Positions 26,332 through 35,462 of a stretch of 60,353 nucleotides of DNA are shown one piece after another; within the stretch, counting starts at the first letter, position 1, and every line of letters starts with the position of its first letter. The DNA is from an uncultured Halomonas sp. (GTDB lineage Bacteria > Pseudomonadota > Gammaproteobacteria > Pseudomonadales > Halomonadaceae). The position numbers and the translations under genes are program-made. Location: positions 1 through 60,353 of the forward strand of contig NZ_CANMTQ010000016.1 of the NCBI RefSeq assembly GCF_947500835.1, in the 5' to 3' direction. Under the pieces are notes generated by a model, which saw only the letters and a list, made by a program, of their open reading frames with translations, was not told where the DNA came from and made no database searches.

Positions 26332-28590
26332 ATGGTCAAGGTCCGTGAAGACCAGCCAATGACCGAAGAGGGAAACGTGAACATACCTCTTTGGCTCGAG
26401 CGCCTACAGGACGATGTGGAACTACGGGATCTGGGCAGGATGCGTGCCGCCTGTGAACTGGCGGATCATCTCGCAAAAAGCGCGGACAAACCCCACAACG
26501 CCTGGACGATGGACGGTTCCAGCTTTCGTACCGGCCTTGAGATGGCGGATATCCTGAGCGAGCTCAGGCTCGATCAAGCCACCCTCGAAGCGGCGGTGCT
26601 CTACCGCGCCGTGCGGGAGGGCAGAATCAGCGTCGAGGGCATCAAGAAACGCTTTGGTCATGAAGTCGCCAGCTTGATCGACGGCGTTCTCTCAATGGCG
26701 GCGATCAGTCAGCAGCAGATGCCAAGCCGCGGGCTTTCCCAGCACAACCAGCAGGAAAACCTGCGCAAGATGCTGGTCACCATGATCGATGATGTGCGCA
26801 TCGCCTTGATCAAGATCGCCGAACGTACCTGTGCGTTACGTCAGGTGCGCGAAGCGCCCCGGGAAAAGCGCCTGCAGGTGGCCCACGAAGTCGCCGATAT
26901 CTATGCGCCGCTGGCGCATCGTTTAGGCATCGGTCAGCTCAAATGGGAGCTGGAGGATCTGTCTTTTCGCTATTTGCACGAAGAGGATTACAAGCGCATC
27001 GCCAAGCTGCTGGCAGAAAAACGTCTGGATCGGGACCGCTATATCAGAGAAGTGGTCGCGACGCTGGAAGACTTGCTCGACCAACAGGGCATCACCGGCT
27101 ATCAGGTAGATGGTCGAGCCAAGCACATCTACTCGATCTGGCGCAAGATGCAGCGCAAGCGTATCGATTTTTCTCAGGTCTACGATGTGCGTGCCGTGCG
27201 TATCCTGGTCCCGGACGTTACCGACTGCTACGCGGCGCTGGGTATCGTGCATTCCCGTTGGCATCACGTGCCCAACGAGTTCGACGATTACATAGCCAAC
27301 CCCAAGAAGAACGGCTATCAGTCCTTGCATACCGCCATGATCGGACCGGAAAACAAAGTGCTGGAAATACAGATTCGCACCTTTGCCATGCATGAAGATG
27401 CGGAACTGGGTGTCTGTGCTCACTGGCGCTACAAGGGCCACGAGGTAGGCCGCAAGAGCCGGGGCTATGAAGACAAGATTTCCTGGTTGCGCCAGGTGCT
27501 TGCCTGGCAGGACGAAGTGGGAGATATGGGCGATCTGCGGGAAGGGCTCGCCAGCGACGTGGCGCCGGATCGCATCTATGTCTTCACCCCGGAAGGCCAC
27601 GTCATCGACCTTCCGCGCAGCGCCACTCCCATCGATTTTGCCTACCGCGTACATACCGAAATCGGCCATCGTTGCCGCGGGGCCAAGATCAACGGGCGTA
27701 TCGTTCCGCTGACCTACAAGCTCAAGACCGGGCACCAGATTGAGATTCTCACCGCTACCCGAGGTGGGCCAAGTCGCGACTGGCTCAATCCCAATCTCGG
27801 TTACGTCAAGACCACCCGGGCCCGAGCCAAGATTCAGTCCTGGTTCAAGCATCAGGCCAGGGATCAGAACCTGGAAGAAGGTCGGGCGCTGTTCGACAGA
27901 GAGTTCAAACGCCTGGATATCGAAGGGCTGAATCTCAAGACCCTTGCCAAGGCGGTCAACTACCAGAATCCGGAAGATATGTACGCCGCCATCGGGGCTG
28001 GTGATCTACGCATCGGCCAGGTACTGCACCAGGCCCAGCAACTGTTCGGCGAAAGCGATGATGAAGAGCAGCTCGATCGTCTGCTGACCAAGCCCAAGCC
28101 ACCCAGCCACAAGGATGACGGCATCACCGTGCTCGGGGTAGGCAACCTCAAGACCGTCATGGCCAACTGCTGTCATCCGGTGCATGGCGATCAGATCATC
28201 GGCTACATTACCCAGGGCCGGGGAGTAACCATTCACCGCCAGGACTGTCCGAACATTCTGCAGCTGCGCAGCGAAGAGCCAGGCCGCATCGTCGATGTAG
28301 AATGGGGCAACAACGTTCACAGCAAGTATCCGGTCAATATCGAGATCGAGGCCTGGGACCGGTCAGGGCTATTGCGGGACGTGATTCAGGTGTTCACCCA
28401 CGATCGCATCAACGTATTGGCGATCAATACGCTGGTCAACAAGGACGACAATCTTGCCCGACTGAAAATCACCCTGGAGGTCGATAGCCTGGAGTCTCTC
28501 GGGCGTATCTTTTCGCGTATCCAGCAACTGCCCAATATCGTCGATGTCAAACGCCTGCGGGATGGTACCCGCAAGAGAGCCCGCTCATGA
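26332..28590 (+). CDS. relA: GTP pyrophosphokinase RelA, (p)ppGpp synthetase I
   Basis: A 752-residue ribosome-associated enzyme that makes (p)ppGpp in response to uncharged tRNA. The N-terminal hydrolase-like domain lacks the HD metal motif, as in monofunctional RelA. The synthetase domain begins near Y284 (YDVRAVRIL) and contains EFDD (316-319) and NPKKNGYQSLHTA. A TGS domain starts near 413 (DRIYVFTPEGHV), then the helical region, a zinc-finger-like motif (MANCCHPVHGDQIIGYITQGRG; quoted in part as NCCHPVHGDQI) and a C-terminal ACT domain. mazG overlaps its stop by four bases. Confidence 0.96.
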   Translation: MVKVREDQPMTEEGNVNIPLWLERLQDDVELRDLGRMRAACELADHLAKSADKPHNAWTMDGSSFRTGLEMADILSELRLDQATLEAAVLYRAVREGRISVEGIKKRFGHEVASLIDGVLSMAAISQQQMPSRGLSQHNQQENLRKMLVTMIDDVRIALIKIAERTCALRQVREAPREKRLQVAHEVADIYAPLAHRLGIGQLKWELEDLSFRYLHEEDYKRIAKLLAEKRLDRDRYIREVVATLEDLLDQQGITGYQVDGRAKHIYSIWRKMQRKRIDFSQVYDVRAVRILVPDVTDCYAALGIVHSRWHHVPNEFDDYIANPKKNGYQSLHTAMIGPENKVLEIQIRTFAMHEDAELGVCAHWRYKGHEVGRKSRGYEDKISWLRQVLAWQDEVGDMGDLREGLASDVAPDRIYVFTPEGHVIDLPRSATPIDFAYRVHTEIGHRCRGAKINGRIVPLTYKLKTGHQIEILTATRGGPSRDWLNPNLGYVKTTRARAKIQSWFKHQARDQNLEEGRALFDREFKRLDIEGLNLKTLAKAVNYQNPEDMYAAIGAGDLRIGQVLHQAQQLFGESDDEEQLDRLLTKPKPPSHKDDGITVLGVGNLKTVMANCCHPVHGDQIIGYITQGRGVTIHRQDCPNILQLRSEEPGRIVDVEWGNNVHSKYPVNIEIEAWDRSGLLRDVIQVFTHDRINVLAINTLVNKDDNLARLKITLEVDSLESLGRIFSRIQQLPNIVDVKRLRDGTRKRARS

Positions 28591-29444
28591 ATGAATCCTT
28601 GCATTACAGCCTCGACGATCTGCTTACCCTGATGGAAGTGCTTCGTGATCCGGGCCAGGGCTGCCCCTGGGACGTGAAGCAGAACTGGGACAGCATCTTG
28701 CCGCATACTCTCGAGGAAGCCTACGAAGTGGTCGATGCCATCGAGCGTCGTGCCTTTGACGAGCTGCCAAGCGAGCTGGGGGACCTGCTGTTTCAGGTGG
28801 TGTATTACAGTCAGTTCGCCCGGGAAGAGGAGCGCTTCGATTTCCAGGATATCGTCGATGCATTGATGAACAAGATGCTCAGGCGACATCCTCATGTATT
28901 TCCCGAAGGTACTCTGGCGTCACGACGTCAGGATGTCAGCGCCGCCGAGGTCGAGACCCGCCAGGTTAGCTCACGCTGGGAGCAGCTCAAGGCCGAAGAG
29001 CGGGACGCTCGCGGCGAAGACGAAAGTAGTTCCCTACTGGCGGACATTCCGCGGGGATTGCCAGCGCTCACTCGGGCAGCCAAGCTGACGAAGCGTGCCG
29101 CTCGGGTCGGATTCGATTGGCCCGATACCCGAGGGGTGATCGCCAAGATCCGTGAAGAACTCGATGAAGTCGAAGAAGCGCTGGACTCAGATGATGAGGA
29201 TCATGTCCGGGAGGAAGTCGGTGATCTGCTGTTTGCGGTGGTCAATCTCGCAAGGCAACGAAAAATCGATCCCGAGCAGGCACTGCGCGCCACCAATGGC
29301 AAGTTCGAACGGCGCTTCGGTTATATCGAACAGGCTCTGGCCCGCTCGGAGCGAACCCTGGACGAGGCGGATCTAGCGGAAATGGATCGTCATTGGAACG
29401 ATGCCAAAGACCGTGAACGCAACAGTATCAAGGAGAGTTTGTGA
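28587..29444 (+). CDS. mazG: Nucleoside triphosphate pyrophosphohydrolase MazG
   Basis: The 285-residue protein hydrolyses NTPs and dNTPs to monophosphates, and in E. coli affects ppGpp level and stress survival. Two MazG folds are visible. The first carries DPGQGCPWD..QNWDSI and HTLEEAYEVVDAIE with the metal-binding E-E-x-E-D pattern (ELGDLLFQVV). The second has IREELDEVEEAL and REEVGDLLFAVVNLAR. It overlaps relA by four bases and ppc by one, giving a compact relA-mazG-ppc unit. Confidence 0.95.
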   Translation: MNESLHYSLDDLLTLMEVLRDPGQGCPWDVKQNWDSILPHTLEEAYEVVDAIERRAFDELPSELGDLLFQVVYYSQFAREEERFDFQDIVDALMNKMLRRHPHVFPEGTLASRRQDVSAAEVETRQVSSRWEQLKAEERDARGEDESSSLLADIPRGLPALTRAAKLTKRAARVGFDWPDTRGVIAKIREELDEVEEALDSDDEDHVREEVGDLLFAVVNLARQRKIDPEQALRATNGKFERRFGYIEQALARSERTLDEADLAEMDRHWNDAKDRERNSIKESL

Positions 29445-32092
29445 TGGGTCAGCATCTGCATGAGTCCCTGCGTGACAACGTGCGTGTTCTAGGCGATAAC
29501 CTGGGGCACACCATTGCGGAAGACTTGGGCAAGGAGTTCGTCGACAAGATCGAAACCATTCGTGCTCTGGCCAAGCAAGGGCGTCAAGAGGGGGGTGAGT
29601 CCCAGCGTGAACTGATCGAGTATCTGCGCACCTTGCCGGATGAAGAACTGTTGCCGGTTACCCGGGCCTTCAACCAGTTTCTCAATTTCACCAACATTGC
29701 CGAACAGCACTATCGCGCCCGGTTTCGTCGCGTCGAGGATTACAAGCCCGGATCGCAGCCGGCGCTCGATGAGCTGTTCAACCGTATCCAACAGGCCGGC
29801 CATGCACCGCGCCAACTGGTGGAGACCCTGGCCGGAATGCGCGTCGAGCTGGTGCTCACCGCCCACCCGACCGAGGTCATCCGACGTACCTTGATTCAGA
29901 AATACGATGCCATCGACGACTGCCTGACCATGGTGGAAGGCAGCCTCGATTACCCGGAGCGATCCGCTAGGGCCCAGGGGCGCCTGAAAGAGTTGATCAG
30001 CCAGGCCTGGCATACCGATGAGATACGCCATGAGCGACCGACGCCGGTGGATGAGGCCAAGTGGGGATTTGCGGTCATCGAGAACTCCCTGTGGCAGGCG
30101 GTGCCGGATTTTCATCGCGATCTGGATAATCTCTTGCTTGAAGCCGCTGGCGAACGACTGCCCCTGGATGCGGCGCCGCTGCGTTTCGCTTCCTGGATGG
30201 GCGGCGATCGCGACGGCAACCCCAATGTGACTGCCAAGGTCACCCGGGAAGTGCTGCTGCTGGGGCGCTGGATGGCGGCGGATCTCTACCTGCGCGATCT
30301 GGATCAGCTCAAGATCGAGCTATCCATGTGGAAGGCCAACAGCGCGCTGCGCTCGGAGGTTGGCGACGAGGCGGAACCCTATCGCGCAATGATCAAGCGG
30401 CTGATCACCCGAGTCGAGGCAACCCGTGATTGGGCTCAAGCCTGTCTCGATGGATTCAATTATGACGGCGGGCCTATCATCGAGACCCGGGATCAGCTCT
30501 ATACACCGTTGCTTGCCTGCTATCGCTCCCTGTGCGATGTGGGGCTCAATGGCATCGCCAATGGCGTATTGCTCGATACCCTGCGCCGAGTCGCCGTGTT
30601 CGGCGTTACCCTGGCCAAGCTCGACATACGCCAGGAGTCGAGCCGGCATAGTCAGGTATTCGATGAACTCAGCGATTATCTGGGACTGGGGCGCTACCGG
30701 GAGTGGGACGAACAGCAGCGCCAGGATTTTCTGCTGGCGGAGCTTAAGTCCCATCGTCCGCTCATTCCCAGACGCTGGGAGTGCTCCACGGAAACCCGGG
30801 AAGTGCTCGATACGTTTCGTACCATCGCCCAGGAACACCGCGAGGCGCTGGGTACCTACGTGATCTCCATGGCGAGCCAGCCTTCCGATGTACTGGCAGT
30901 GGCCTTGCTGATGAAAGAGGTGGGTGGAGACGTACGCTTGCCCATTGCCCCCTTGTTCGAGACCTTGAACGATCTCGATCGTGCCGGGGATGCCATCGAC
31001 CAGCTGCTGTCGTTGCCCGGCTATCGTCGTCTGGTCAACGATCGCCAGGAAGTAATGATCGGCTACTCTGATTCCGCCAAGGACGCCGGGCAACTGGCGG
31101 CGGCCTGGGCCCAGTACCGCGCTCAGGAAGCGCTGGTTGAGGTATGTGAGCGCCAGGGCGTCAAGCTGACCTTGTTTCATGGTCGTGGCGGCGCCGTAGG
31201 GCGCGGGGGCGGTCCTGCACACGCCGCTATTCTGTCCCAGCCGCCAGGCTCGGTGAATGGCAGCCTGCGAGTCACCGAACAGGGCGAGATGATTCGTTTC
31301 AAGTTCGGTCAGACGGATATTGCCTTGCGTTCCATGGAGATCTACACCTGCGCCGTACTTGAAGCCACTCTCTTGCCGCCGCCTAAGCCGAAGCCGGCCT
31401 GGCGGGAAGAGATGGACCGCTTGGCGGACATTGCCCACCGCGCTTACGTTGGCGTGGTGCGTGAGAATCCGGATTTCGTGCCCTATTTTCGTGCAGTCAC
31501 CCCTGAGGGGGCGCTTGGTCGTCTACCCTTGGGTTCGCGTCCCGCCAAGCGGCGCCAGGAAGGCGGGGTCGAATCCTTGCGAGCGATCCCCTGGATCTTT
31601 GCCTGGACCCAGATTCGTTTCATGCTGCCTGCCTGGCTGGGTAGCGGCGAGGCCTTCGCGACACGTTTGAAAGAAGAAGGTGGGCTCGAGCATCTACGCG
31701 AAATGCGCAAGCACTGGCCGTTTTTCGGCACCTATCTCGACATGCTCGAGATGCTTCTGGGCAAGGCCGATGTGGGTATCGCCGCCTACTACGAGCACCG
31801 GCTGGTGGTGGAACCTTCTCTTCAGGCGCTGGGCCAGGAGCTACGACAGCGTATGCAGCACCTGCAAGAGCTGCTGCTCGAAATCCTCGATCAGGATGAA
31901 CTGCTGGCGGATACACCTCTGATTCGTCAGGCCATCGACGTGCGAAATCCCTATATCGACCCGCTGCACAGCCTCCAGGCGGAGCTTCTGCAACGTAACC
32001 GGGATGCGGATGGGGCGATTAGCCCGGAACTTTCCCGGGCGCTGATGGTGACGATGGCGGGGATTTCTGCCGGTCTGCGCAATACTGGTTAA
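29444..32092 (+). CDS. ppc: Phosphoenolpyruvate carboxylase
   Basis: 882 residues from the ATG at 29444, whose A is the last base of the mazG stop; AAGGAG lies at 29430. The enzyme carboxylates PEP to oxaloacetate to refill the TCA cycle. The catalytic His sits in VLTAHPTEV; the glycine-rich loop is FHGRGGAVGRGGGPAH; further signatures are GGDRDGNPNVT and the C-terminal NTG end. Coupling of an anaplerotic enzyme to relA-mazG is unusual in textbook terms, but the overlap is clear. Confidence 0.96.
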   Translation: MGQHLHESLRDNVRVLGDNLGHTIAEDLGKEFVDKIETIRALAKQGRQEGGESQRELIEYLRTLPDEELLPVTRAFNQFLNFTNIAEQHYRARFRRVEDYKPGSQPALDELFNRIQQAGHAPRQLVETLAGMRVELVLTAHPTEVIRRTLIQKYDAIDDCLTMVEGSLDYPERSARAQGRLKELISQAWHTDEIRHERPTPVDEAKWGFAVIENSLWQAVPDFHRDLDNLLLEAAGERLPLDAAPLRFASWMGGDRDGNPNVTAKVTREVLLLGRWMAADLYLRDLDQLKIELSMWKANSALRSEVGDEAEPYRAMIKRLITRVEATRDWAQACLDGFNYDGGPIIETRDQLYTPLLACYRSLCDVGLNGIANGVLLDTLRRVAVFGVTLAKLDIRQESSRHSQVFDELSDYLGLGRYREWDEQQRQDFLLAELKSHRPLIPRRWECSTETREVLDTFRTIAQEHREALGTYVISMASQPSDVLAVALLMKEVGGDVRLPIAPLFETLNDLDRAGDAIDQLLSLPGYRRLVNDRQEVMIGYSDSAKDAGQLAAAWAQYRAQEALVEVCERQGVKLTLFHGRGGAVGRGGGPAHAAILSQPPGSVNGSLRVTEQGEMIRFKFGQTDIALRSMEIYTCAVLEATLLPPPKPKPAWREEMDRLADIAHRAYVGVVRENPDFVPYFRAVTPEGALGRLPLGSRPAKRRQEGGVESLRAIPWIFAWTQIRFMLPAWLGSGEAFATRLKEEGGLEHLREMRKHWPFFGTYLDMLEMLLGKADVGIAAYYEHRLVVEPSLQALGQELRQRMQHLQELLLEILDQDELLADTPLIRQAIDVRNPYIDPLHSLQAELLQRNRDADGAISPELSRALMVTMAGISAGLRNTG

Positions 32093-32472
32093 AACGGGCT
32101 GCGCTTCAGCCATGCTGTGTTGGAAACCAATTCGAAATGCTCATTTACTAAAGTAAACTCCGCTTTCTCGCTGACGTTCGCCGACGCGTCTTGGGTTGAG
32201 ATGTCGTGGAAAGCCTCAGCGCTTTAGAATCAGTTTCCGCTTTGTGACCCACAGGGATGTGGGAAATGCGTTAGCCCGCAGGAGCGGGCTTAGCCCTGGC
32301 TATTGCTCGCCTCGTTTTGCTGGCGCTGGCTGCGCCGACAATATACAACGATGGGCGCCGGGGGTGATGCGAAGCGAGGGTCTTTTGCCAGGGATGGCAA
32401 AAGTAGCGCCCAAGGACGGGTTCACAGCGCCCTCGCGAAGGCTTACCTACGGGAAAGCCCATCCTATGGGCT
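32093..32472. repeat. Multi-hairpin intergenic element between ppc and panE
   Basis: No gene is supported in these roughly 370 bases. They hold a row of short perfect hairpins: CCCACA-GGGA-TGTGGG (32248-32263), AGCCCGC-AGGA-GCGGGCT (32273-32290), TTTTGCCA-GGGA-TGGCAAAA (32383-32402), and AGCCCAT-CCT-ATGGGCT (32456-32472). The first three share a purine-rich RGGA loop. A degenerate REP-like unit (GGAGC GGGC TTA GCCC) starts at 32281. The last hairpin overlaps the panE stop codon. I recall similar hairpin-rich sequence between genes in Halomonas-type genomes, often over-annotated as short proteins; this needs a search. Confidence 0.55.
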
Positions 32473-33351
32473 GTTGTCCCACAAGGCATCGAGTCGCGGC
32501 GCGACGATATCGTGGCGTCGAGCCGCTTCTCGCAGCGGGCCGAGAATGGCGTCGCGTTCGGTAGGGCGGCCAGCCAGCACGTCCTGGAGCATCGAGGCAC
32601 GGTTGTTGGCCGTGCCCTCGATCACCTTCCACACCATCGCTGCCCAGCCCTGCTCGGGCGGAGCGATGCTTTCCGCTTCCATGACCAGGCTCAGCTCGTC
32701 GATGATACCCGTGACTATGAGCCGGAAAGGACGATCGCGCAGTTGGCCGTTGCGAATCCGATAGCGGGCCACCAGCGGGTTGATGGCGGCGTTGACGGCG
32801 AGCTTGTGCCAGAGACGCTGGCGGATATCGGTGCAGGACTCGGCGAACAAGCCGGCCTTGCCGAGCATTTTGGCAATGCTATCCGCAAGATCAGGATAAG
32901 CGCCGTCAAGATGGCCGATGAAGGTATGCCCGCGCCCGGCATGCACCGCGCCGGCCTCGCCCTGGGTGTAGGCGCCTTCCGTAGTGGTGGCGCACAGCAC
33001 CGGACCTTGCCAGCGCCGGGTCAGCGGTTCCTGCACCCGAAAGCCGTTCTGCCATAGCACCAATGGCGTGGCGGGGTCGATATGTTCGGCAAGCTCCGTA
33101 AGCGCTTGCTCGGCGGCATAGGCCTTGGTGGTGAGATGCATCAATGCCGGTTGTCGTGGCGCCTCTTCGGCGGTGATGCGAGGCACTAAACGGCTTAGCG
33201 TTTCACCTTCCGGCGTTACCAGGCAGATGGGACGAGACGATGCCTGGCGGCCTACCAGAGCGACGGTGCACTGTTGATCAGAATAGGCGAGATAGGCGGC
33301 CAACAGACGCCCCAGGGCTCCGGGACCAAGAATCAGCGTGGTCTCGGTCAT
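32464..33351 (-). CDS. panE: 2-dehydropantoate 2-reductase (ketopantoate reductase)
   Basis: The 295-residue NADPH-dependent enzyme of the ApbA/PanE family reduces ketopantoate to pantoate for coenzyme A synthesis. The N-terminal Rossmann motif is LILGPGALGRLLAAYLA; the catalytic Lys region is LWHKLAVNAAINPLVARYR; the C-terminal SMLQDVLAGRPTERDAILG is characteristic. Its start overlaps the topB stop by four bases. The last codons and stop lie in a hairpin of the adjacent repeat element, so the C terminus may have been altered by it. Confidence 0.88.
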   Translation of the reverse strand: MTETTLILGPGALGRLLAAYLAYSDQQCTVALVGRQASSRPICLVTPEGETLSRLVPRITAEEAPRQPALMHLTTKAYAAEQALTELAEHIDPATPLVLWQNGFRVQEPLTRRWQGPVLCATTTEGAYTQGEAGAVHAGRGHTFIGHLDGAYPDLADSIAKMLGKAGLFAESCTDIRQRLWHKLAVNAAINPLVARYRIRNGQLRDRPFRLIVTGIIDELSLVMEAESIAPPEQGWAAMVWKVIEGTANNRASMLQDVLAGRPTERDAILGPLREAARRHDIVAPRLDALWDNSP

Positions 33352-35312
33352 GAGTTTGTCGTCCTGGCGCGGCGGTTGCTGCGTGGAGCGCGCTTGGTCG
33401 TTCCAGGCTTGCTCGCAGTACGCTTGTTTGATGTGTCTCTACGCGACGTCCTGCCGCGACCACGTTTGACCTCGGCAGCCTCGAAGCCTTCGGCGCTGCT
33501 CAGCGCCTGACGCATGCGCTGTGTGTCGGCGCCAGCCAGCAGCGTATGCAGATCGGCGATCAGGTTTGTCATGAACGGCGCCGGCTGATCCTCACCTTCG
33601 GCGATGGCCCGCAGGCGTTGTTCCCATAGCGCCGTGCGCTCCGGGCGGGTCGCCGCGTCCGGCAATGCATTGATCAATGCCTGGCCGGTGCGGGTGGCGC
33701 GCAGGGCGCTACCCTGACGCACCAGGTAGCGGCGATCGAGCAGCGTTTCGAGAATGCCGGCCCGGGTGGCTTCGGTGCCCAGGCCATCCGTGTCCCGCAG
33801 GGTGCGCTTGACTTCCGGATCATCCACGTAACGGGCGATATTCATCATCGCCTTGATCAGGCTGGCATCGGTGAAGGGTTCCGGTGGACGGGTTTCCCGG
33901 TCTTCCACTGCCTGATCGACCACCGTGGCTTGTTCGCCTTCCCGCATCGATGGCAGGGGAGGCGCCTCGTCCCGGGTGGTAAACAAGGGCTTCCAGCCGG
34001 GCACGAGAACCTCCTGGCCCTGGGTGCGGAACCGCTCGTCCAGCACGCTGAATTCTGCCTTGACCTCCCGGGTCTGAAGCGCCGGGTAGAACTGCGCCAG
34101 CACGTTACGGGCGATGAGCCGAAAGACGTTTGCCTCGCTGGCGGAAAGCCGCGTGAAATCCGGACGCAGGCCGGTGGGCGCGAGCGCGTGGTGAGCGCCA
34201 ACCTGCTTGTCGTTCCAGGCCTTGGAGCGCAGTGTGAAATCCGCCCCGGCGAGCCAGCTCGACAAGGTGGGATCATCGGTGCAGGCGCCCCGCAGCGTCT
34301 TGCGCGCCTCCAATAAGTGGGCCTCGGGCAGATAGCGGCAGTCGGACCGAGGATAGGTGATCAGGCGATGGCGCTCGTAAAGGGACTGACAGGTATCGAG
34401 TACCGCTTTCGCGGAGAGCTTGTAGCGCCGGGCGGCATCGACCTGCAGCGCCGACAGGGAATAGGGCAGCGGTGGGGCCTGGCGCTTGGTACGCGCCTCC
34501 AGCTTCGAGACTGCACCCATGGCGCCTGGCAGTTGCGCGGCCAGTGACTCCGCAGGGCCGCGCTGAAGTAGCCGACCCTGATCGTCCAGGGGGTGCTGCT
34601 CGCCGGGCTGCCACCAGCCGCGAACGATGCCTTGTTCGACCTTGAAATCCACCCACAGCACATGAAAAGGGCGCGGCTCGAAACGGGCGATTGCCTGGTC
34701 CCGACGCACCACCAGCCCCAGTACCGGCGTCTGTACCCGACCCACCGAGAGCACGCCGTCGTGGCCGGCCTGGCGGCCGGTCAATGTCCAGGCCCGGGAC
34801 AGATTGATGCCATACAGCCAGTCGGCCCGGGAGCGCGCCTCCGCGGCCCGATAAAGCGGCAGATAGATTCGATTGTCCTCGAGCCGGGCAAGGGCCTGCC
34901 TGATCGCCGGTCGGTTGAGGTCATTGATCAACAACCGGCTGACCGGGCCTTTCCAGCCAAGGTATTCGATGACCTCCTGAACCAGCAATTGGCCCTCCCG
35001 ATCCGGATCACCCGCATGCACGATTTCATTGGCCTGCTTGATCAGACCGCGCAACACCTTGAGCTGACCGCGGGCCTTGCTGCGCGGCATGAGCTTCCAG
35101 TGCTCGGGAACGATGGGCAGATGATCGAGCCGCCACTGCTTGTAGCGAGAGTCGTAGGCATCTGGAGATGCCTGTTCGAGCAGATGGCCCAGACACCAGC
35201 TGACGATGGTGTCGCCAACCTGAATGGTTCCGTCGCTGCGTTTCGCCGCGCCGGGCAGCGCATCGGCGATGGCTCGGGCCAGGCTGGGCTTTTCGGCGAT
35301 GATCAGGCGCAT
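33348..35312 (-). CDS. topB: DNA topoisomerase III
   Basis: A 654-residue type IA topoisomerase that decatenates and resolves recombination intermediates. The N-terminal TOPRIM domain opens with MRLIIAEKPSLARAIA and has HAGDPDREGQLLVQEV. The active-site Tyr is Y320 in LITYPRSDCRYLP. Motifs LSVGRVQTPVLGLVV and HHALAPTG agree. The protein ends in a strongly basic tail (KRGRGRTSRR, KRAPRSNRRARTTNS) that probably binds DNA; zinc fingers are absent, as is usual for TopB. Confidence 0.94.
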   Translation of the reverse strand: MRLIIAEKPSLARAIADALPGAAKRSDGTIQVGDTIVSWCLGHLLEQASPDAYDSRYKQWRLDHLPIVPEHWKLMPRSKARGQLKVLRGLIKQANEIVHAGDPDREGQLLVQEVIEYLGWKGPVSRLLINDLNRPAIRQALARLEDNRIYLPLYRAAEARSRADWLYGINLSRAWTLTGRQAGHDGVLSVGRVQTPVLGLVVRRDQAIARFEPRPFHVLWVDFKVEQGIVRGWWQPGEQHPLDDQGRLLQRGPAESLAAQLPGAMGAVSKLEARTKRQAPPLPYSLSALQVDAARRYKLSAKAVLDTCQSLYERHRLITYPRSDCRYLPEAHLLEARKTLRGACTDDPTLSSWLAGADFTLRSKAWNDKQVGAHHALAPTGLRPDFTRLSASEANVFRLIARNVLAQFYPALQTREVKAEFSVLDERFRTQGQEVLVPGWKPLFTTRDEAPPLPSMREGEQATVVDQAVEDRETRPPEPFTDASLIKAMMNIARYVDDPEVKRTLRDTDGLGTEATRAGILETLLDRRYLVRQGSALRATRTGQALINALPDAATRPERTALWEQRLRAIAEGEDQPAPFMTNLIADLHTLLAGADTQRMRQALSSAEGFEAAEVKRGRGRTSRRDTSNKRTASKPGTTKRAPRSNRRARTTNS

Positions 35313-35462
35313 GCCATGTATCCTGGAAAGCGTAAAAACAAGGAGTGGACATTCTTCCAGTATTGCAGGCGGCTTGCCAGAGCAACGTCGATAGAGAGAA
35401 TCTCGCTCCGTACAGGTCGTTCATTGATACACTGATCATTTGCCCGCTAATCGAGGAATGTC

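Noticed and set aside
32303..32764. 153-residue open frame on the plus strand
   Set aside because: It runs through the hairpin element and antisense to panE. Its only protein-like part is the hairpin repeat, a common source of spurious annotations.
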